DNA of 64,000 nt. Origin: Steroidobacter denitrificans (GTDB lineage: Bacteria; Pseudomonadota; Gammaproteobacteria; Steroidobacterales; Steroidobacteraceae). A model generated the notes under the pieces. It ran no database searches, was not told the DNA's origin, and worked only from the letters and a program-made list of their open reading frames with translations. Positions 9,025 to 17,883 of this stretch are shown here, piece after piece (within the stretch, counting starts at the first letter, position 1; each line of letters begins with the position of its first letter). Made by a program: the position numbers and the translations under genes. The stretch spans positions 1,638,001-1,702,000 of the forward strand of contig NZ_CP011971.1 of assembly GCF_001579945.1 (NCBI RefSeq), read 5' to 3'.

Positions 9025-10605
9025 ATGAGGAAGCCGAAAACAATCTCTACCTATGCCGCGTTCGCGGCCGCGGTCCTCTCGATCTACGTCTTCTCCAGGT
9101 TCACGGTCGACGATGCGTTCATCTCCTGGCGCTATGGCAAGAACCTGGTGGACTTCGGCGTCTGGAACTATAACCCCGGCGCATTGGATCCAACCCAAGC
9201 GTATACCAATCCGCTATATGCCGTCCTCAGCATTATTCCCAACCGCCTGGGCTGGGATGTCGTGTTGTTCTTCAAAGTTCTCTCGTCGATGTTACTGCTT
9301 AGCTTCATCTACTGGTTCCGCAGGGTTGCACGCGGTTCGGGGCTGCTCGCAGCTGCGTTCGTGGCGCTGCCGGCGACAGTGATTCATGTCTACAGCGGCC
9401 TGGAAACCTTCCTGTTCGTGTTCTTGACCGCGGTGCTGCTTGTCGCGCTGTACGAGCACAGGATCCGTACGGCGATCCTGACGACCTTGGTTCTGTTCAT
9501 TGTCAGGCCGGAAACATGGTTACTCGCCGCGCTGCTGCCGATCTATTTTCTGATCGATGAGCCGGAAGTCGATCTCAAGGAAGTTTTGCGCAAGCCCTTC
9601 GCGTATCTGCGCGGCCTGCGATTTCATCCGGGTCGGGCTTTGGGTGTCCTAGCAGCGATCGCTCTGCCGCTGCTCGGCTACCTCATCTTCCATCGGCTGC
9701 ATTTCGGTGGCGCCCTTCCCAATACGTTCTACGCGAAACATGGCGTCAGTTTCAGCGTCGCGCGCTTTGTCGAATTTGGTTTGTACCTGGCGCCGCTCGT
9801 CGGGCTGCTGTGCCTCGGCCGTCTCAAGTTGGCGGCTTTCATGGCGGTATTCTTCGGTACCATAGTGCTGGCGTATTCCACATCGAATCTGCAAATGAAC
9901 TACGCCGGACGATTCGCGTACCACCTGTTCGCGCCGATGTATGTCTTTCTCGTGTATCTCGGCTCGAGAGCGCCGGGGAGCGTCTATCTTTCCACGAGCG
10001 CGGATTTTATAGCGTCATACAGAATCGAGCGGGGAACCTTATACAAGGCGGCGGCCTGCGTCCTGCTTGCGATGTTCGCCGGCACGGCCAATGGCAGCCG
10101 CACTCAGCTTGCATGGGCCGCGACCTATTATCCGCGAGCGCTGGCCTCTCATGCCGACCTCGGCAAAGCGCTGCAGAAGGTCGCCGCGAAATACAACCTG
10201 CGCGCGTTCTCGTTCGGCGATGCGGGGATGGCCGCTTATCACTCGAAGCTCAACGCATTGGACAATGTGGGCGTCGCCAGCGCCCAGGTTACCCGGCACG
10301 GTGTGAATGCATCGGTGCTGGATCTCTACCGGCCCGACCTGGTGGCGCTCTATGCCACACCGGCAGGCGTGCGGTTGTCCGAGTTCGGCCAGCAGGCCAT
10401 CCACGATTGGACCCTCTCTCAGGGCTTTCGGGAGCTCTGCGATATCTACTGGCGAAAAGATTATCTCTTGAAGCTCTATGCCAGAACGGATATCGACGAG
10501 CTGCTATCGGTGTGCGCGGACAGCAAGAGGGCCAACGACAAAAGTGATCGTCTCATGCTGAGGAACGCGATCCTGTCGCCTCCATGGAAGTACTGGACGG
10601 AGTGA
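9025..10605 (+). CDS. GT-C membrane glycosyltransferase (arabinofuranosyltransferase-like)
   Basis: A 526-residue polytopic membrane protein with the layout of GT-C enzymes that use polyprenyl-phosphate sugars. The first membrane helix is followed by FTVDDAFISWRYG (acidic pair at residues 29-30, the expected catalytic loop). NYNPGA and QAYTNPLYAVL come next, a motif block shared with arabinofuranosyl/mannosyl transferases of the GT39/GT85-like group. About ten hydrophobic helices precede a C-terminal soluble, probably periplasmic, domain from about residue 345. It converges on an operon encoding polyprenyl-phosphoryl-arabinose synthesis, which makes lipid-linked D-arabinofuranose a reasonable donor. 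That link is inference from context. Confidence 0.72.
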   Translation: MRKPKTISTYAAFAAAVLSIYVFSRFTVDDAFISWRYGKNLVDFGVWNYNPGALDPTQAYTNPLYAVLSIIPNRLGWDVVLFFKVLSSMLLLSFIYWFRRVARGSGLLAAAFVALPATVIHVYSGLETFLFVFLTAVLLVALYEHRIRTAILTTLVLFIVRPETWLLAALLPIYFLIDEPEVDLKEVLRKPFAYLRGLRFHPGRALGVLAAIALPLLGYLIFHRLHFGGALPNTFYAKHGVSFSVARFVEFGLYLAPLVGLLCLGRLKLAAFMAVFFGTIVLAYSTSNLQMNYAGRFAYHLFAPMYVFLVYLGSRAPGSVYLSTSADFIASYRIERGTLYKAAACVLLAMFAGTANGSRTQLAWAATYYPRALASHADLGKALQKVAAKYNLRAFSFGDAGMAAYHSKLNALDNVGVASAQVTRHGVNASVLDLYRPDLVALYATPAGVRLSEFGQQAIHDWTLSQGFRELCDIYWRKDYLLKLYARTDIDELLSVCADSKRANDKSDRLMLRNAILSPPWKYWTE

Positions 10606-10646
10606 ACAGGGCCGTCCTAGAAATCCATTCCGCTATTGGGTAATGG

Positions 10647-11111
10647 TCAATCGGTATGAAACATCGCGAACGGATTGCCGCAGGCCAGGACCGGACCGCC
10701 GTACACGATCTGGATGCGGCAAGGATCGGACACGCGAAAGAAGTTGCTGCCCATCAGGAACTCGGAGAGCGCAAGCCGCTCCATGAGCGAGACGCGGCGC
10801 TGTGTTGTCGAGAGGCTGTGCGCGATACGCGGCGCGATGTAGTCCAGGCGCAGCGCGACGCCGCTGCGCCAGTTGTCGAAGATGTAGTGGTGCGCGAATT
10901 CGCGGCCGAAGCGCGTCAGGGATGCCGCATCCAGATCGATATTCGGCAGATGCTTGCGCACGACGAATTCGATCCATGCCTGCCGATCGATGCTTCGCCA
11001 AGCCAGCCAGGTCGTACCCGAACTCGCCGTGGCGACCAATGCGGCGGTCGTTGCCAGAAATCTACGGCGTCCGATACGCTGTTGAGCGTGCGGGCGGGTT
11101 CGATCGTTCAT
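10647..11111 (-). CDS. Tat-signal small subunit-like protein
   Basis: A 154-residue protein starting MNDRTRPHAQQRIG, with a twin-arginine signal at residues about 14-35 (GRRRFLATTAALVATASSG). It therefore is predicted to be exported folded by the Tat system. The rest is soluble with no family I recognise with certainty. It lies 11 bases downstream of the GMC flavoprotein, and in gluconate/fructose/glucose dehydrogenases a small Tat-signal subunit escorts a signal-less GMC subunit, so an equivalent role is a reasonable inference. ATG 11111 is preferred over an upstream TTG. The IS21 insertion in the gene before it probably separates it from its promoter. Confidence 0.6.
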   Translation of the reverse strand: MNDRTRPHAQQRIGRRRFLATTAALVATASSGTTWLAWRSIDRQAWIEFVVRKHLPNIDLDAASLTRFGREFAHHYIFDNWRSGVALRLDYIAPRIAHSLSTTQRRVSLMERLALSEFLMGSNFFRVSDPCRIQIVYGGPVLACGNPFAMFHTD

Positions 11112-11122
11112 GGCATGCTCAC

Positions 11123-11973
11123 TCAAGCGATTAGATCAGCACTGCGCAGCGATAATGCCGCGACCGTCAAGCTCGGATTCGCCGGCGGGCAGGTAGGGAA
11201 CACCGCCGAGCCGACCACGACCAGGTTGCGCAGCCGATGATGAATCTGCCGGGCGTCGACGACCGAGCTCGACGGATCGCGACCCATGCGTAAGCTGCCC
11301 TGGATGTGCGATTCAGTCGGGTGCATCCGCACGAAATTCAGGCTTTCCACGGGGAGCGGCGCCAGTATTCGCTCCAAACCGGCGAACGAACGTTCCACCC
11401 CGCGCTGCGCATATTCCGACACGGATGCGTACAGGACGCGCGGCATGCCATCGGCGTCCACGGTGATGCGATTGGCGTCTTTCGGCATGTCTTCCACGGC
11501 GACGGTCAATGGCACGAGTTGACGCCAGCGTCCATACTCGGTGCGCAGTCCGTACAGCCAGCGATTTTCGAAGTACACCAGCGCGCCGCCGCCGGTCTTG
11601 CGGAACTCGCCGTCGTATTGCATGTAATTGAGCGACGTCGTGAGCGTGCCGCCGTCGAAGTTGTCGATGCCGTCGATGAATGCTTCGGCGGAATAGCCTA
11701 CTTGTTCGTTGATGCCGAGGCCAGTGAACGGATGATCCAGCCCTGAGCGCAACAGAATGGCCGGGCTGTGGATGGCATTGGCGCCCAATACGATGAGCTC
11801 ACCTCGTACGGATCGCTCCTGGCCGCCCTGCCTGTAGCGTACCGCACGGACCGTATCACCAGTTGCGTCCAGGTGGGTCACTTCCGCCTCGGTGAGAATT
11901 TCCACCGTCGGCTGCGCCGCAAGTCGCCGAAAACCGTTCTCAAAGGTGAATTTAGCATCCACCGGACACCGGG
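11123..11973 (-). pseudogene. GMC oxidoreductase, C-terminal fragment (cut by IS21-family element)
   Basis: C-terminal 60 percent of a GMC-type FAD oxidoreductase. Visible are CPVDAKFTFENGF, where the substrate domain begins, GELIVLGANAIHSPAILLRSG (the second GMC signature, G-A-x-x-x-x-S-P), and the C-terminal HIQGSLRMGRDP and SAVFPTCPPANPSLTVAALS, which carry the FAD-pyrophosphate and active-site residues. Translation could only start from bases inside the element, so the fragment is not a normal gene. Joined to 14733-15320 it gives a continuous 477-codon frame. The family oxidises sugar, alcohol or sterol hydroxyls; the substrate here is unknown. Confidence 0.88.
11969..11973. repeat. 5-bp target site duplication, left copy (CCGGG)
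   Basis: CCGGG directly abuts the TGCA end of the insertion element. The identical CCGGG abuts the other end at 14733-14737. Confidence 0.88.
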
Positions 11974-12000
11974 TGCAGGATTTCCTGTGATTGGACCCCC

Positions 12001-12072
12001 CTGATTTCCTAGGAATGGGACCACCTGATTTCCTGGGAATGGACCCACCCAATTTCCTCGGAATGGGACCAC
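12001..12072 (+). repeat. three 24-bp direct repeats inside IS left end
   Basis: Three consecutive 24-base units of the form (C)TGATTTCCTnGGAATGGG followed by ACCAC, at 12001-12024, 12025-12048 and 12049-12072. They differ at a few positions. Each contains a small palindrome, TTCCnnGGAA. They are probably IstA binding sites. Reading out of the IS on the minus strand they encode a repeated IPRKSGG peptide fused in frame to the GMC fragment. Confidence 0.88.
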
Positions 12073-12350
12073 CGGCCGGAGCCGCTTTTGGAGCCCGGCG
12101 GCACGCGTTGTTGCGTGCCGCCGCGGCCTCAGGAGCGAAACGGCGATGTCAACCCAGACGATATCCTTTTCGGGGGTAGCCCCGAGCCCCACCCCGGCGC
12201 TCGATCGTGGCGCCAGCGCCTTCTACGGCGAGCGTCGTTCCGCAATTCACACCCCAGACGCGGGCTTCGGCCCGCTCACACAGCCCAGTCCGCTTATCGT
12301 CGTGCATTTGTTCGCACGGGGAGAGTTGGGTGGCGCGGAGGGAATTGACG

Positions 12351-13889
12351 GTGCAGAGATATGAAGAAATCAAACGACGGCTCGCCGAGGGTCGCAGCGT
12401 GCGCGAGATCGCGAGCGCATTGCGTTGTTCACGCCGCCTGGTGCGCGAGATCCGCGATGGCGTGCGCGTGACGCATGCTATCGCAGCGAGTCCGGATCCG
12501 TTGTGGATGTCGCAGCTGGACTGGCCGGTGATCATTCACGATCTGGGACTCGGTCATCCGCTGAAGTTCATCTGGGAGGAAAAAGCGCAGACGCTGACGA
12601 CGTACTCGAACTTCTGGAAGCAGTTCTATCGCAAGTTCCCGCAGTGTCGTGACGCCAGCGTCACCGCACGGACGTTCGAGCCCGCCGAGCGGGTTGAAGT
12701 CGATTACGCTGGCGAGCCGATCGAGTGGTACGAGATCAAGACCGGCGAGATCCACAAAGCCTACGTGTTCGTGTCCGGCTTGGGCTTCAGCCAATTGCTG
12801 TTCGCCTGGGCGGCGCAGGACATGAAGAGTCGCAACTGGATCGCCAGCCATCGACGCATGTACGCCTATTACGGCGGCGTACCTCACGTCACGGTGCCCG
12901 ATTGTTTGCGGCAAGGCGTCGTCAAGTGTCACTTGTACGATCCCGATCTGAATGAAGATTACGCGCACATGGCCGCGCACTTCTCAACCGCGATTGTTCC
13001 AGCGCGCGTCAGAAAGCCGAAGGACAAGGCGATCGTCGAGGGACTCGTAAAAATCCTCGGTCGCTACTTTCGCTTCCGCTTTCGTCACTCGCGATTTACC
13101 TCCATTGCCGAGATCAATCGAGCACTCATGGTATGCCTCGAGCGGATCAATGACCAGCAGCACCGTCGTTTTGGCGTCTCACGTCGCGAGCGCTTCGAGA
13201 CCATCGAGAAGGCCGCACTGAAGGCATTGCCGACCACCGAGTACGATGATGGCGAGTGGAAGGAGGCGAAACTCCATCCCGATTGCTTTCTTGCCGTGGA
13301 AGGCGATTACTACAGCGCGCCGCACATCCATCGTCATAAAACGCTACGAATCAAGCTTACCGACAATCAGGTCGAGATCTTCCTGAACTTGGAACGTCTG
13401 GCGGTCCATCCACGCTGCCGCATGAAAACCGGCCAACGCATCAAGATCAAGGAACACTTCCCGCCGAACTCCGATGCCTATTACGAGGCGACACCGCAGC
13501 GGTTGCTATCACAGTCGCGTTTTATCCACGCCGATCTCAACGCGCTCTTCGTCGAATTGTTCAACGAAGACGTCTTTGCGCATATCCGTCGCGCCATGGG
13601 CTTGGTCTCGGCTTGTACCAAAGAGATCAACCTCGTCGGTCACGAACTCGCCAGCGTACGCATCGCCGCGGCGATTGCCGCCATGCGCCGCTATAACCGG
13701 ATCCGCGTTCCTTACTTCAAGGACTTGCTCGCTCAGGCGCGTAAACAATCGATGAATCCTCAGGCCGAGCGCGACATCGTGCGCAAGCCCGGCAATCCCA
13801 TGCTCCGGTACGTCAGTGGTGCGGCGCTGCAGACCGCCGACGAACCTTCCCTCTCTTGTACTGCGGCCCAGGAGAATCTACCCCTATGA
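12351..13889 (+). CDS. istA: IS21-family transposase IstA
   Basis: A 512-residue DDE transposase. GTG 12351 is chosen because GGAGGG sits nine bases upstream and the product then starts with the helix-turn-helix (EIKRRLAEGRSVREIASAL, residues about 6-30). The RNase-H fold shows the first aspartate in RVEVDYAGEP, the second in VTVPDCLRQGV, and the glutamate in KDKAIVEGLV. The C-terminal region has the usual Mu-transposase-like beta-barrel (YYSAPHIHRHKTLRIKL). The length is normal for IstA and there are no internal stops, so the element may still be active. It overlaps istB by ATGA. Confidence 0.95.
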   Translation: MQRYEEIKRRLAEGRSVREIASALRCSRRLVREIRDGVRVTHAIAASPDPLWMSQLDWPVIIHDLGLGHPLKFIWEEKAQTLTTYSNFWKQFYRKFPQCRDASVTARTFEPAERVEVDYAGEPIEWYEIKTGEIHKAYVFVSGLGFSQLLFAWAAQDMKSRNWIASHRRMYAYYGGVPHVTVPDCLRQGVVKCHLYDPDLNEDYAHMAAHFSTAIVPARVRKPKDKAIVEGLVKILGRYFRFRFRHSRFTSIAEINRALMVCLERINDQQHRRFGVSRRERFETIEKAALKALPTTEYDDGEWKEAKLHPDCFLAVEGDYYSAPHIHRHKTLRIKLTDNQVEIFLNLERLAVHPRCRMKTGQRIKIKEHFPPNSDAYYEATPQRLLSQSRFIHADLNALFVELFNEDVFAHIRRAMGLVSACTKEINLVGHELASVRIAAAIAAMRRYNRIRVPYFKDLLAQARKQSMNPQAERDIVRKPGNPMLRYVSGAALQTADEPSLSCTAAQENLPL

Positions 13890-14644
13890 GTATTGCTATC
13901 GTGAAGAATCAGCTGGCTGAAATGAAACTGCTCGGCATGCTCGGCGTGTTGGAGAATGCGCTCGCCCAAGCCGCCCGCGATCAGCTCAGTGGCGGCGAAC
14001 TGCTCAATCAGTTGGTGCAAGCGGAAGTTGATTACCGCCGGAAGCGAAAAACCGCCAATCGCATCAAAGCCGCCAGGTTCCGTGATCGTCCGGCCTTCGA
14101 AGACTTCGACTTCACCGCGAAACGTTCGATCACCCGCACCCAGATCAAAGAGATCTACAGCCTCGACTGGCTCGAGGACGCGCGGCCACTGATGCTCATT
14201 GGGCCGACCGGCGTCGGGAAGACCTTCATCGCACAGGCTGTCGGACTGCACGCCTGCGCCAACGGAAAATCCGTCATGTTCACCAGCATCACCAAGTGGC
14301 TCGAGAATCTCAATCTCGCACGCTCCAGCGGCACGTATCTTCGCTATCGTGACAAGCTCGCCAAGTTCGATCTAATCATCTTCGATGAGATGGGCAGTCG
14401 CAAACTGACCGCCACTGAGGCTCAGGACCTATGCGAGATCCTGGAAGAGCGATCGATCAGCAAGTCCGTCGTGTTCACCTCCCAGTTGCCGCTGGCTCAC
14501 TGGAGCGAGGTGATCGCCGATACCGTGATCGCCGATGCTATCCTCGATCGACTGCAGCACTGCGCGCTCACCATCGGGCTCACCGGCGAGAGCTATCGCG
14601 GTGTCAAAGCCAAGAAACTTGCTTCGCGCAAAAAGGACGCGTAA
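13886..14644 (+). CDS. istB: IS21-family helper ATPase IstB
   Basis: A 252-residue AAA+ ATPase of the IstB/DnaC-like family that assists IstA in target capture. ATG 13886 overlaps the istA stop. The Walker A motif is LIGPTGVGKTFIA, Walker B is LIIFDEMG, and an arginine-rich sensor region follows (ILDRLQHCALTI). The N-terminal helices MKLLGMLGVLENAL match the family. No defect is visible. Confidence 0.95.
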   Translation: MSIAIVKNQLAEMKLLGMLGVLENALAQAARDQLSGGELLNQLVQAEVDYRRKRKTANRIKAARFRDRPAFEDFDFTAKRSITRTQIKEIYSLDWLEDARPLMLIGPTGVGKTFIAQAVGLHACANGKSVMFTSITKWLENLNLARSSGTYLRYRDKLAKFDLIIFDEMGSRKLTATEAQDLCEILEERSISKSVVFTSQLPLAHWSEVIADTVIADAILDRLQHCALTIGLTGESYRGVKAKKLASRKKDA

Positions 14645-14732
14645 AAGTCCTCGCCAGCGGCTCCGCCGGCAACCCATCCAAGGTGGGTCCAATCAGAGGA
14701 AATCGGCCGGGTCCAATGCACGAAATCCTGCA

Positions 14733-14737
14733 CCGGG
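14733..14737. repeat. 5-bp target site duplication, right copy (CCGGG)
   Basis: This CCGGG abuts the right end of the insertion element. It pairs with the copy at 11969-11973. Confidence 0.88.
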
Positions 14738-15320
14738 AGCAGCGCGCGCTCGAGCAACAGCGACCGCGTTCGCCGTTTGCCTTACTGGCACGCGCCGTGG
14801 CGATGGGAAAATGAAACTGCGGCTGCGCAGCGCGCATGATGCGATCGATCGACGTAGTCACATGCGGCGGCAATGGAAACAGTCCGGAACGCGGCAGGAT
14901 CGCGCCCATCTCTTCGCTGCCCGAGATCGACATGTGACGCTCGGCAGCCAGGTAATAAGGTTCCAGACTCACGTAGTCGACCGGCCAGTCCTGCAAGACG
15001 CCGTAAATGCTGCGCAGCCGGAAATCGTTCGGATGGAACCGAGGCGTATGCCCGAACCAGCAATTCGTGCCGCCGCCCAGGCCAATCGTGAAGTTCCAGC
15101 GCTTGTGCGCCGGGTCGCGACGATAGGTGGACTCAGGATCGATATCGGAGTTCTTGTCGTGCATAAGCTGCCACGCATGCGAGTTTGCACGTCCGCGCTC
15201 CAGGATCAGGACGCGCACCCGCGGGCGCTTGCGCAGCAGACCCTCGACAAAAAACAACGTGCCAAATCCCGAACCGATAGCGACGACGTCGTAGGTTCCC
15301 TGGCGGCCGAATTCAGGCAT
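14733..15320 (-). pseudogene. GMC oxidoreductase, N-terminal fragment (cut by IS21-family element)
   Basis: First 196 codons of the interrupted GMC flavoprotein, starting at ATG 15320. The dinucleotide-binding motif VVAIGSGFGTLFFVEGLL (a GxGxxG-type Rossmann start) occupies residues about 12-30. FTIGLGGGTNCWFGHTPRF is the first GMC signature. There is no signal peptide, so export would need a partner. The frame ends with CSSARCSR and then runs into the insertion element at a TGCAGGATTTC end. It would be translated into a C-terminally junk-tailed product ending at 14604. The gene follows gtrA by 27 bases in the same operon. Confidence 0.88.
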
Positions 15321-15347
15321 GAGTCAAAGATCCAGTTCCTGTGCGGA

Positions 15348-15827
15348 CTACTGTTGAATGGTGCGGCGCGTGGGCGACGGCGCGGCGAATACGAAACGCA
15401 CATCGAGGCGATACTTGATGGTGTAGCCGGCCGCCAGCCCGAGCATCGCGCCGAGATACTTGGACCACTGTGTGCCGATGAGTCGATCGAACAACAGTTC
15501 CGTGCCCCAGAACAGGAGCGTCGTCGCGATGCCCGTGAGGGTGTAAAGCACGAACTGCGCGCCGGTCTTCCGGATGTCTGCCGCTGCCTCGGAGTAGATC
15601 CAGCGCTTGTCGAGCCAGAACTTGACGATGAGGCCGACGGCCGTGCCGGTGAGGATGGCCGGATACAGGCCGTGGGCTCCGTCATAGATGCCCAGGCAGG
15701 TCCACTGGCTGGCGAGGTTCGCCAAGGTCGCGAGCAACGCAAACAGCATGTACCGGACGATCAGCGAGGCCGAGCTCGCTAGTCGAGTCGTTACAGAGGC
15801 GGCGGCGTATTGCGCACTCATTCGCAT
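15348..15827 (-). CDS. GtrA family membrane protein
   Basis: A 159-residue protein with four predicted membrane helices and the GtrA (PF04138) layout: RYMLFALLATLANL, a second and third helix, and the C-terminal GAMLGLAAGYTIKYRLDVRF, which ends in the family's aromatic/basic motif. GtrA proteins are associated with moving polyprenyl-phosphate sugars across the inner membrane. In this operon it is a candidate for presenting lipid-linked arabinose at the periplasmic face. ATG 15827 overlaps the upstream SDR stop (TGATG), which fixes the start. The function in transport is inferred from family and context. Confidence 0.82.
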   Translation of the reverse strand: MRMSAQYAAASVTTRLASSASLIVRYMLFALLATLANLASQWTCLGIYDGAHGLYPAILTGTAVGLIVKFWLDKRWIYSEAAADIRKTGAQFVLYTLTGIATTLLFWGTELLFDRLIGTQWSKYLGAMLGLAAGYTIKYRLDVRFVFAAPSPTRRTIQQ

Positions 15828-16567
15828 CAGAGCTTCAGCCGCTTGAAGATCGGTTGCGGGATGCTTTTGATGATCAGTATGATCAATGCCCAGTAGCCCG
15901 GCGTGTACTGGGTGCAAACCCGGCGCTCGATAGCGGATACGATGCGCCGGGCCACCTGATCGGGCGTTGCGACCAGTAATCTGGGTAATTTCAGACCCGC
16001 GGTCATGGGACTGTCGACAAAACCGGGTTTGATGGTGATGACGTGTGCACCCACTCTGAACAGGCGCCCCCGCAGTCCTTCACAGAAGGCCGACACCGCC
16101 GCCTTCGCCGCGCCATAAAGATAATTGGAGGGGCGGCCGCGATCGCCGGCGACGGAGGAGATCACTGCGAGCGTGCCATGGGCCTGCGCTTCGAACCGAT
16201 TGGCCAGCAGGCTCAGCAACGCGATGACCGAGACGCCGTTGTTGTTGAACTCCTGCACGGCGGTACTCACATCGCGCTCGCAGGCGTACTGATCCGGCAA
16301 CGTTCCGTATGCAACCAGCGCGACATCGATACGCTGCATCGTATCGATGCAGCGTTTCAACATTGTCGGGTGAGCCTTCAGGTCCGTGGCGTCCATCGTG
16401 TGCAGCGTCACTTCACCTACGCCGCGCACCCTGAGATCGTGCGCGATTCGTTCGAGCTTCTCGGCGTTACGCGCCACCAGAAAAAATTCGCAGCCCTGGG
16501 CCGCCCAGCGGCGGGCACACGCAGCGGCGATCGCGGAGGTCGCGCCGACAATCATCACGCGTTTCAT
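15827..16567 (-). CDS. DprE2-like keto-reductase (polyprenylphosphoryl-2-keto-ribose reductase)
   Basis: A 246-residue short-chain dehydrogenase with the NAD(P) loop GATSAIAAACARRWA at the N-terminus. It has an SSV serine (VISSVAGD), a YLYGAAKAA catalytic Tyr/Lys motif, and a C-terminal hydrophobic segment (YWALIILIIKSIP) typical of DprE2 proteins. In mycobacteria DprE2 reduces decaprenylphosphoryl-2-keto-erythro-pentofuranose to decaprenylphosphoryl-arabinose with NADH. Here it directly follows the DprE1-like oxidase with ATGA overlap, the same gene pair order, so the two probably form the same epimerase. I see no missing catalytic residue. Confidence 0.85.
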   Translation of the reverse strand: MKRVMIVGATSAIAAACARRWAAQGCEFFLVARNAEKLERIAHDLRVRGVGEVTLHTMDATDLKAHPTMLKRCIDTMQRIDVALVAYGTLPDQYACERDVSTAVQEFNNNGVSVIALLSLLANRFEAQAHGTLAVISSVAGDRGRPSNYLYGAAKAAVSAFCEGLRGRLFRVGAHVITIKPGFVDSPMTAGLKLPRLLVATPDQVARRIVSAIERRVCTQYTPGYWALIILIIKSIPQPIFKRLKL

Positions 16568-17883
16568 ACCGCGGTCACTCGTTTCCAGAATCGGGACATC
16601 AACGCCGGATCACGCAAAGCTTCCAACTGCTCCCATCGCGGATAACTGCATCGAAAATCCTTGCCGCTCATATGCGCATCCTTCGCGGGATACAGACGCC
16701 CACCCCCCGCGCGGACGATTGCGTCGAGCCGCGGAAACAGCTCCAGCTCGAGCCTGGCGTTGTGCGGAAAATCCAATGCCAGGGAGACCCCGGGCAGCGG
16801 GAACGACAGCAAGCCGGGTGAAACGATCTCGCCACAGCGCTTGAGCACGCTCAAAAAGGAACCCTGGCCTGAATCGGCGATCACACGCAGCAGCTCGCCC
16901 AATGCATCCTTGGCGGCGCCCTCGGGAATCACACATTGGTATTGCTGAAACCCCCGGCGCCCATAAATGCGGTTCCAGTGCAGGATGCGATCGAGCGGGT
17001 AGAAAAAGGGTTGCATTCCGATCCGGTCTCGAGTGCGCCGCGCCGGGTGAGCGCGCCAGTAACCTTCATTGAACACTCGCAGCGAGAGCTCATTGACCAT
17101 GGAGAAGGGAGGGGTGGCCGGCATGTACCATCGCGATGGCACCGCGGCGGTCAACTCGCCCTCTTGAGCGTGATCGCCGACGATGAACACACCGCGGCCT
17201 CGCCGCCGGCCCTTCGCCAGGCAGTCGATCCAGGCCACGCTGTATTCGTGATGAGCATCCCGTTCCGCGGACAGCGCAAAGAACTCGGCCAGCTCCCCGA
17301 AACGCATCACCGTGCGTTCGATCTGGCTCGAGCGGACCGGAATCAGGCGGATTTCCGCCCAGACGATCACGCCGGTCAGGCCGAGACCGCCGATCGTCGC
17401 CGCAAACAGATCGGGATGCTCGTCGCGTGAGCAGATCACTGTCTCGACGCCATGGCGCATCAAGCCAAAGCGCAGTACATGCGCTCCGAAGGTCCCGCGC
17501 CGGTGATGATTCTTGCCATGCACGTCGTTGGCGATGGCGCCGCCACAGGTCACGAACTGGGTACCGGGCGTCACCGGTAGAAACCAGCCGCGAGGCAGGG
17601 TGATAGCGAAGATCTCGGCCAGTGTGATGCCCGCTTCGACGCACACCAGGCCGTTGACCCAGTCCGCTTGAATGAAACGATCGAGCCCGCGCATGTGCAG
17701 CACTTGACTGGTGAATGCCAGGCAGCTGTCTCCATAGCTGCGACCGTTGCCATAGGGTAGCGTGCTGCCGCGCAAGCGAACGATGTTGCCGGCGTGCGCT
17801 GCCACATCGCTTTGCCAATGACACACATGGCCGGTCTGGGGCGCGTATGGATAGCACCCCCAGGAGTGGAGGGCGCGGCTCAT
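16564..17883 (-). CDS. DprE1-like FAD oxidase (polyprenylphosphoryl-ribose 2'-oxidase)
   Basis: A 439-residue FAD enzyme of the VAO/PCMH fold. LPYGNGRSYGDSCL (about residues 42-55) and GGAIANDVHGKNHHRRGTFG (about 114-133) match the two FAD-binding blocks of mycobacterial DprE1, including the active-site HGKNH. RLYPAKDAHMS matches the YTAKDSR lysine region. The expected reaction is oxidation of the 2'-OH of polyprenylphosphoryl-ribose, the first half of epimerisation to arabinose. At the position of the Mtb Cys387 benzothiazinone target (GWNICVDFP) this protein reads GVSLALDFP, with alanine at about residue 369. It overlaps both neighbours by ATGA. Confidence 0.88.
   Translation of the reverse strand: MSRALHSWGCYPYAPQTGHVCHWQSDVAAHAGNIVRLRGSTLPYGNGRSYGDSCLAFTSQVLHMRGLDRFIQADWVNGLVCVEAGITLAEIFAITLPRGWFLPVTPGTQFVTCGGAIANDVHGKNHHRRGTFGAHVLRFGLMRHGVETVICSRDEHPDLFAATIGGLGLTGVIVWAEIRLIPVRSSQIERTVMRFGELAEFFALSAERDAHHEYSVAWIDCLAKGRRRGRGVFIVGDHAQEGELTAAVPSRWYMPATPPFSMVNELSLRVFNEGYWRAHPARRTRDRIGMQPFFYPLDRILHWNRIYGRRGFQQYQCVIPEGAAKDALGELLRVIADSGQGSFLSVLKRCGEIVSPGLLSFPLPGVSLALDFPHNARLELELFPRLDAIVRAGGGRLYPAKDAHMSGKDFRCSYPRWEQLEALRDPALMSRFWKRVTAV

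Larger units (their letters stand above)
11974..14732 (+). mobile_element. complete IS21-family insertion sequence, 2759 bp
   Basis: The element carries istA and istB in the canonical overlapping order. The ends are inverted: the left begins TGCAGGATTTC and the right ends GAAATCCTGCA (11 identical terminal bases), followed inward on both sides by ATTGGACCC. Three 24-bp direct repeats (12001-12072) lie inside the left end, and a related copy lies inside the right end, as expected for multiple transposase sites in this family. A 5-bp CCGGG duplication flanks it. Removing the element plus one CCGGG restores the GMC gene frame exactly (588 + 846 bases = 478 codons). This proves the boundaries and indicates a recent insertion. 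Confidence 0.95.

Noticed and set aside
14535-15782. 415-codon plus-strand frame across the IS end, GMC fragment and gtrA
   Set aside because: It crosses the insertion boundary and is antisense to recognisable GMC and GtrA motifs.
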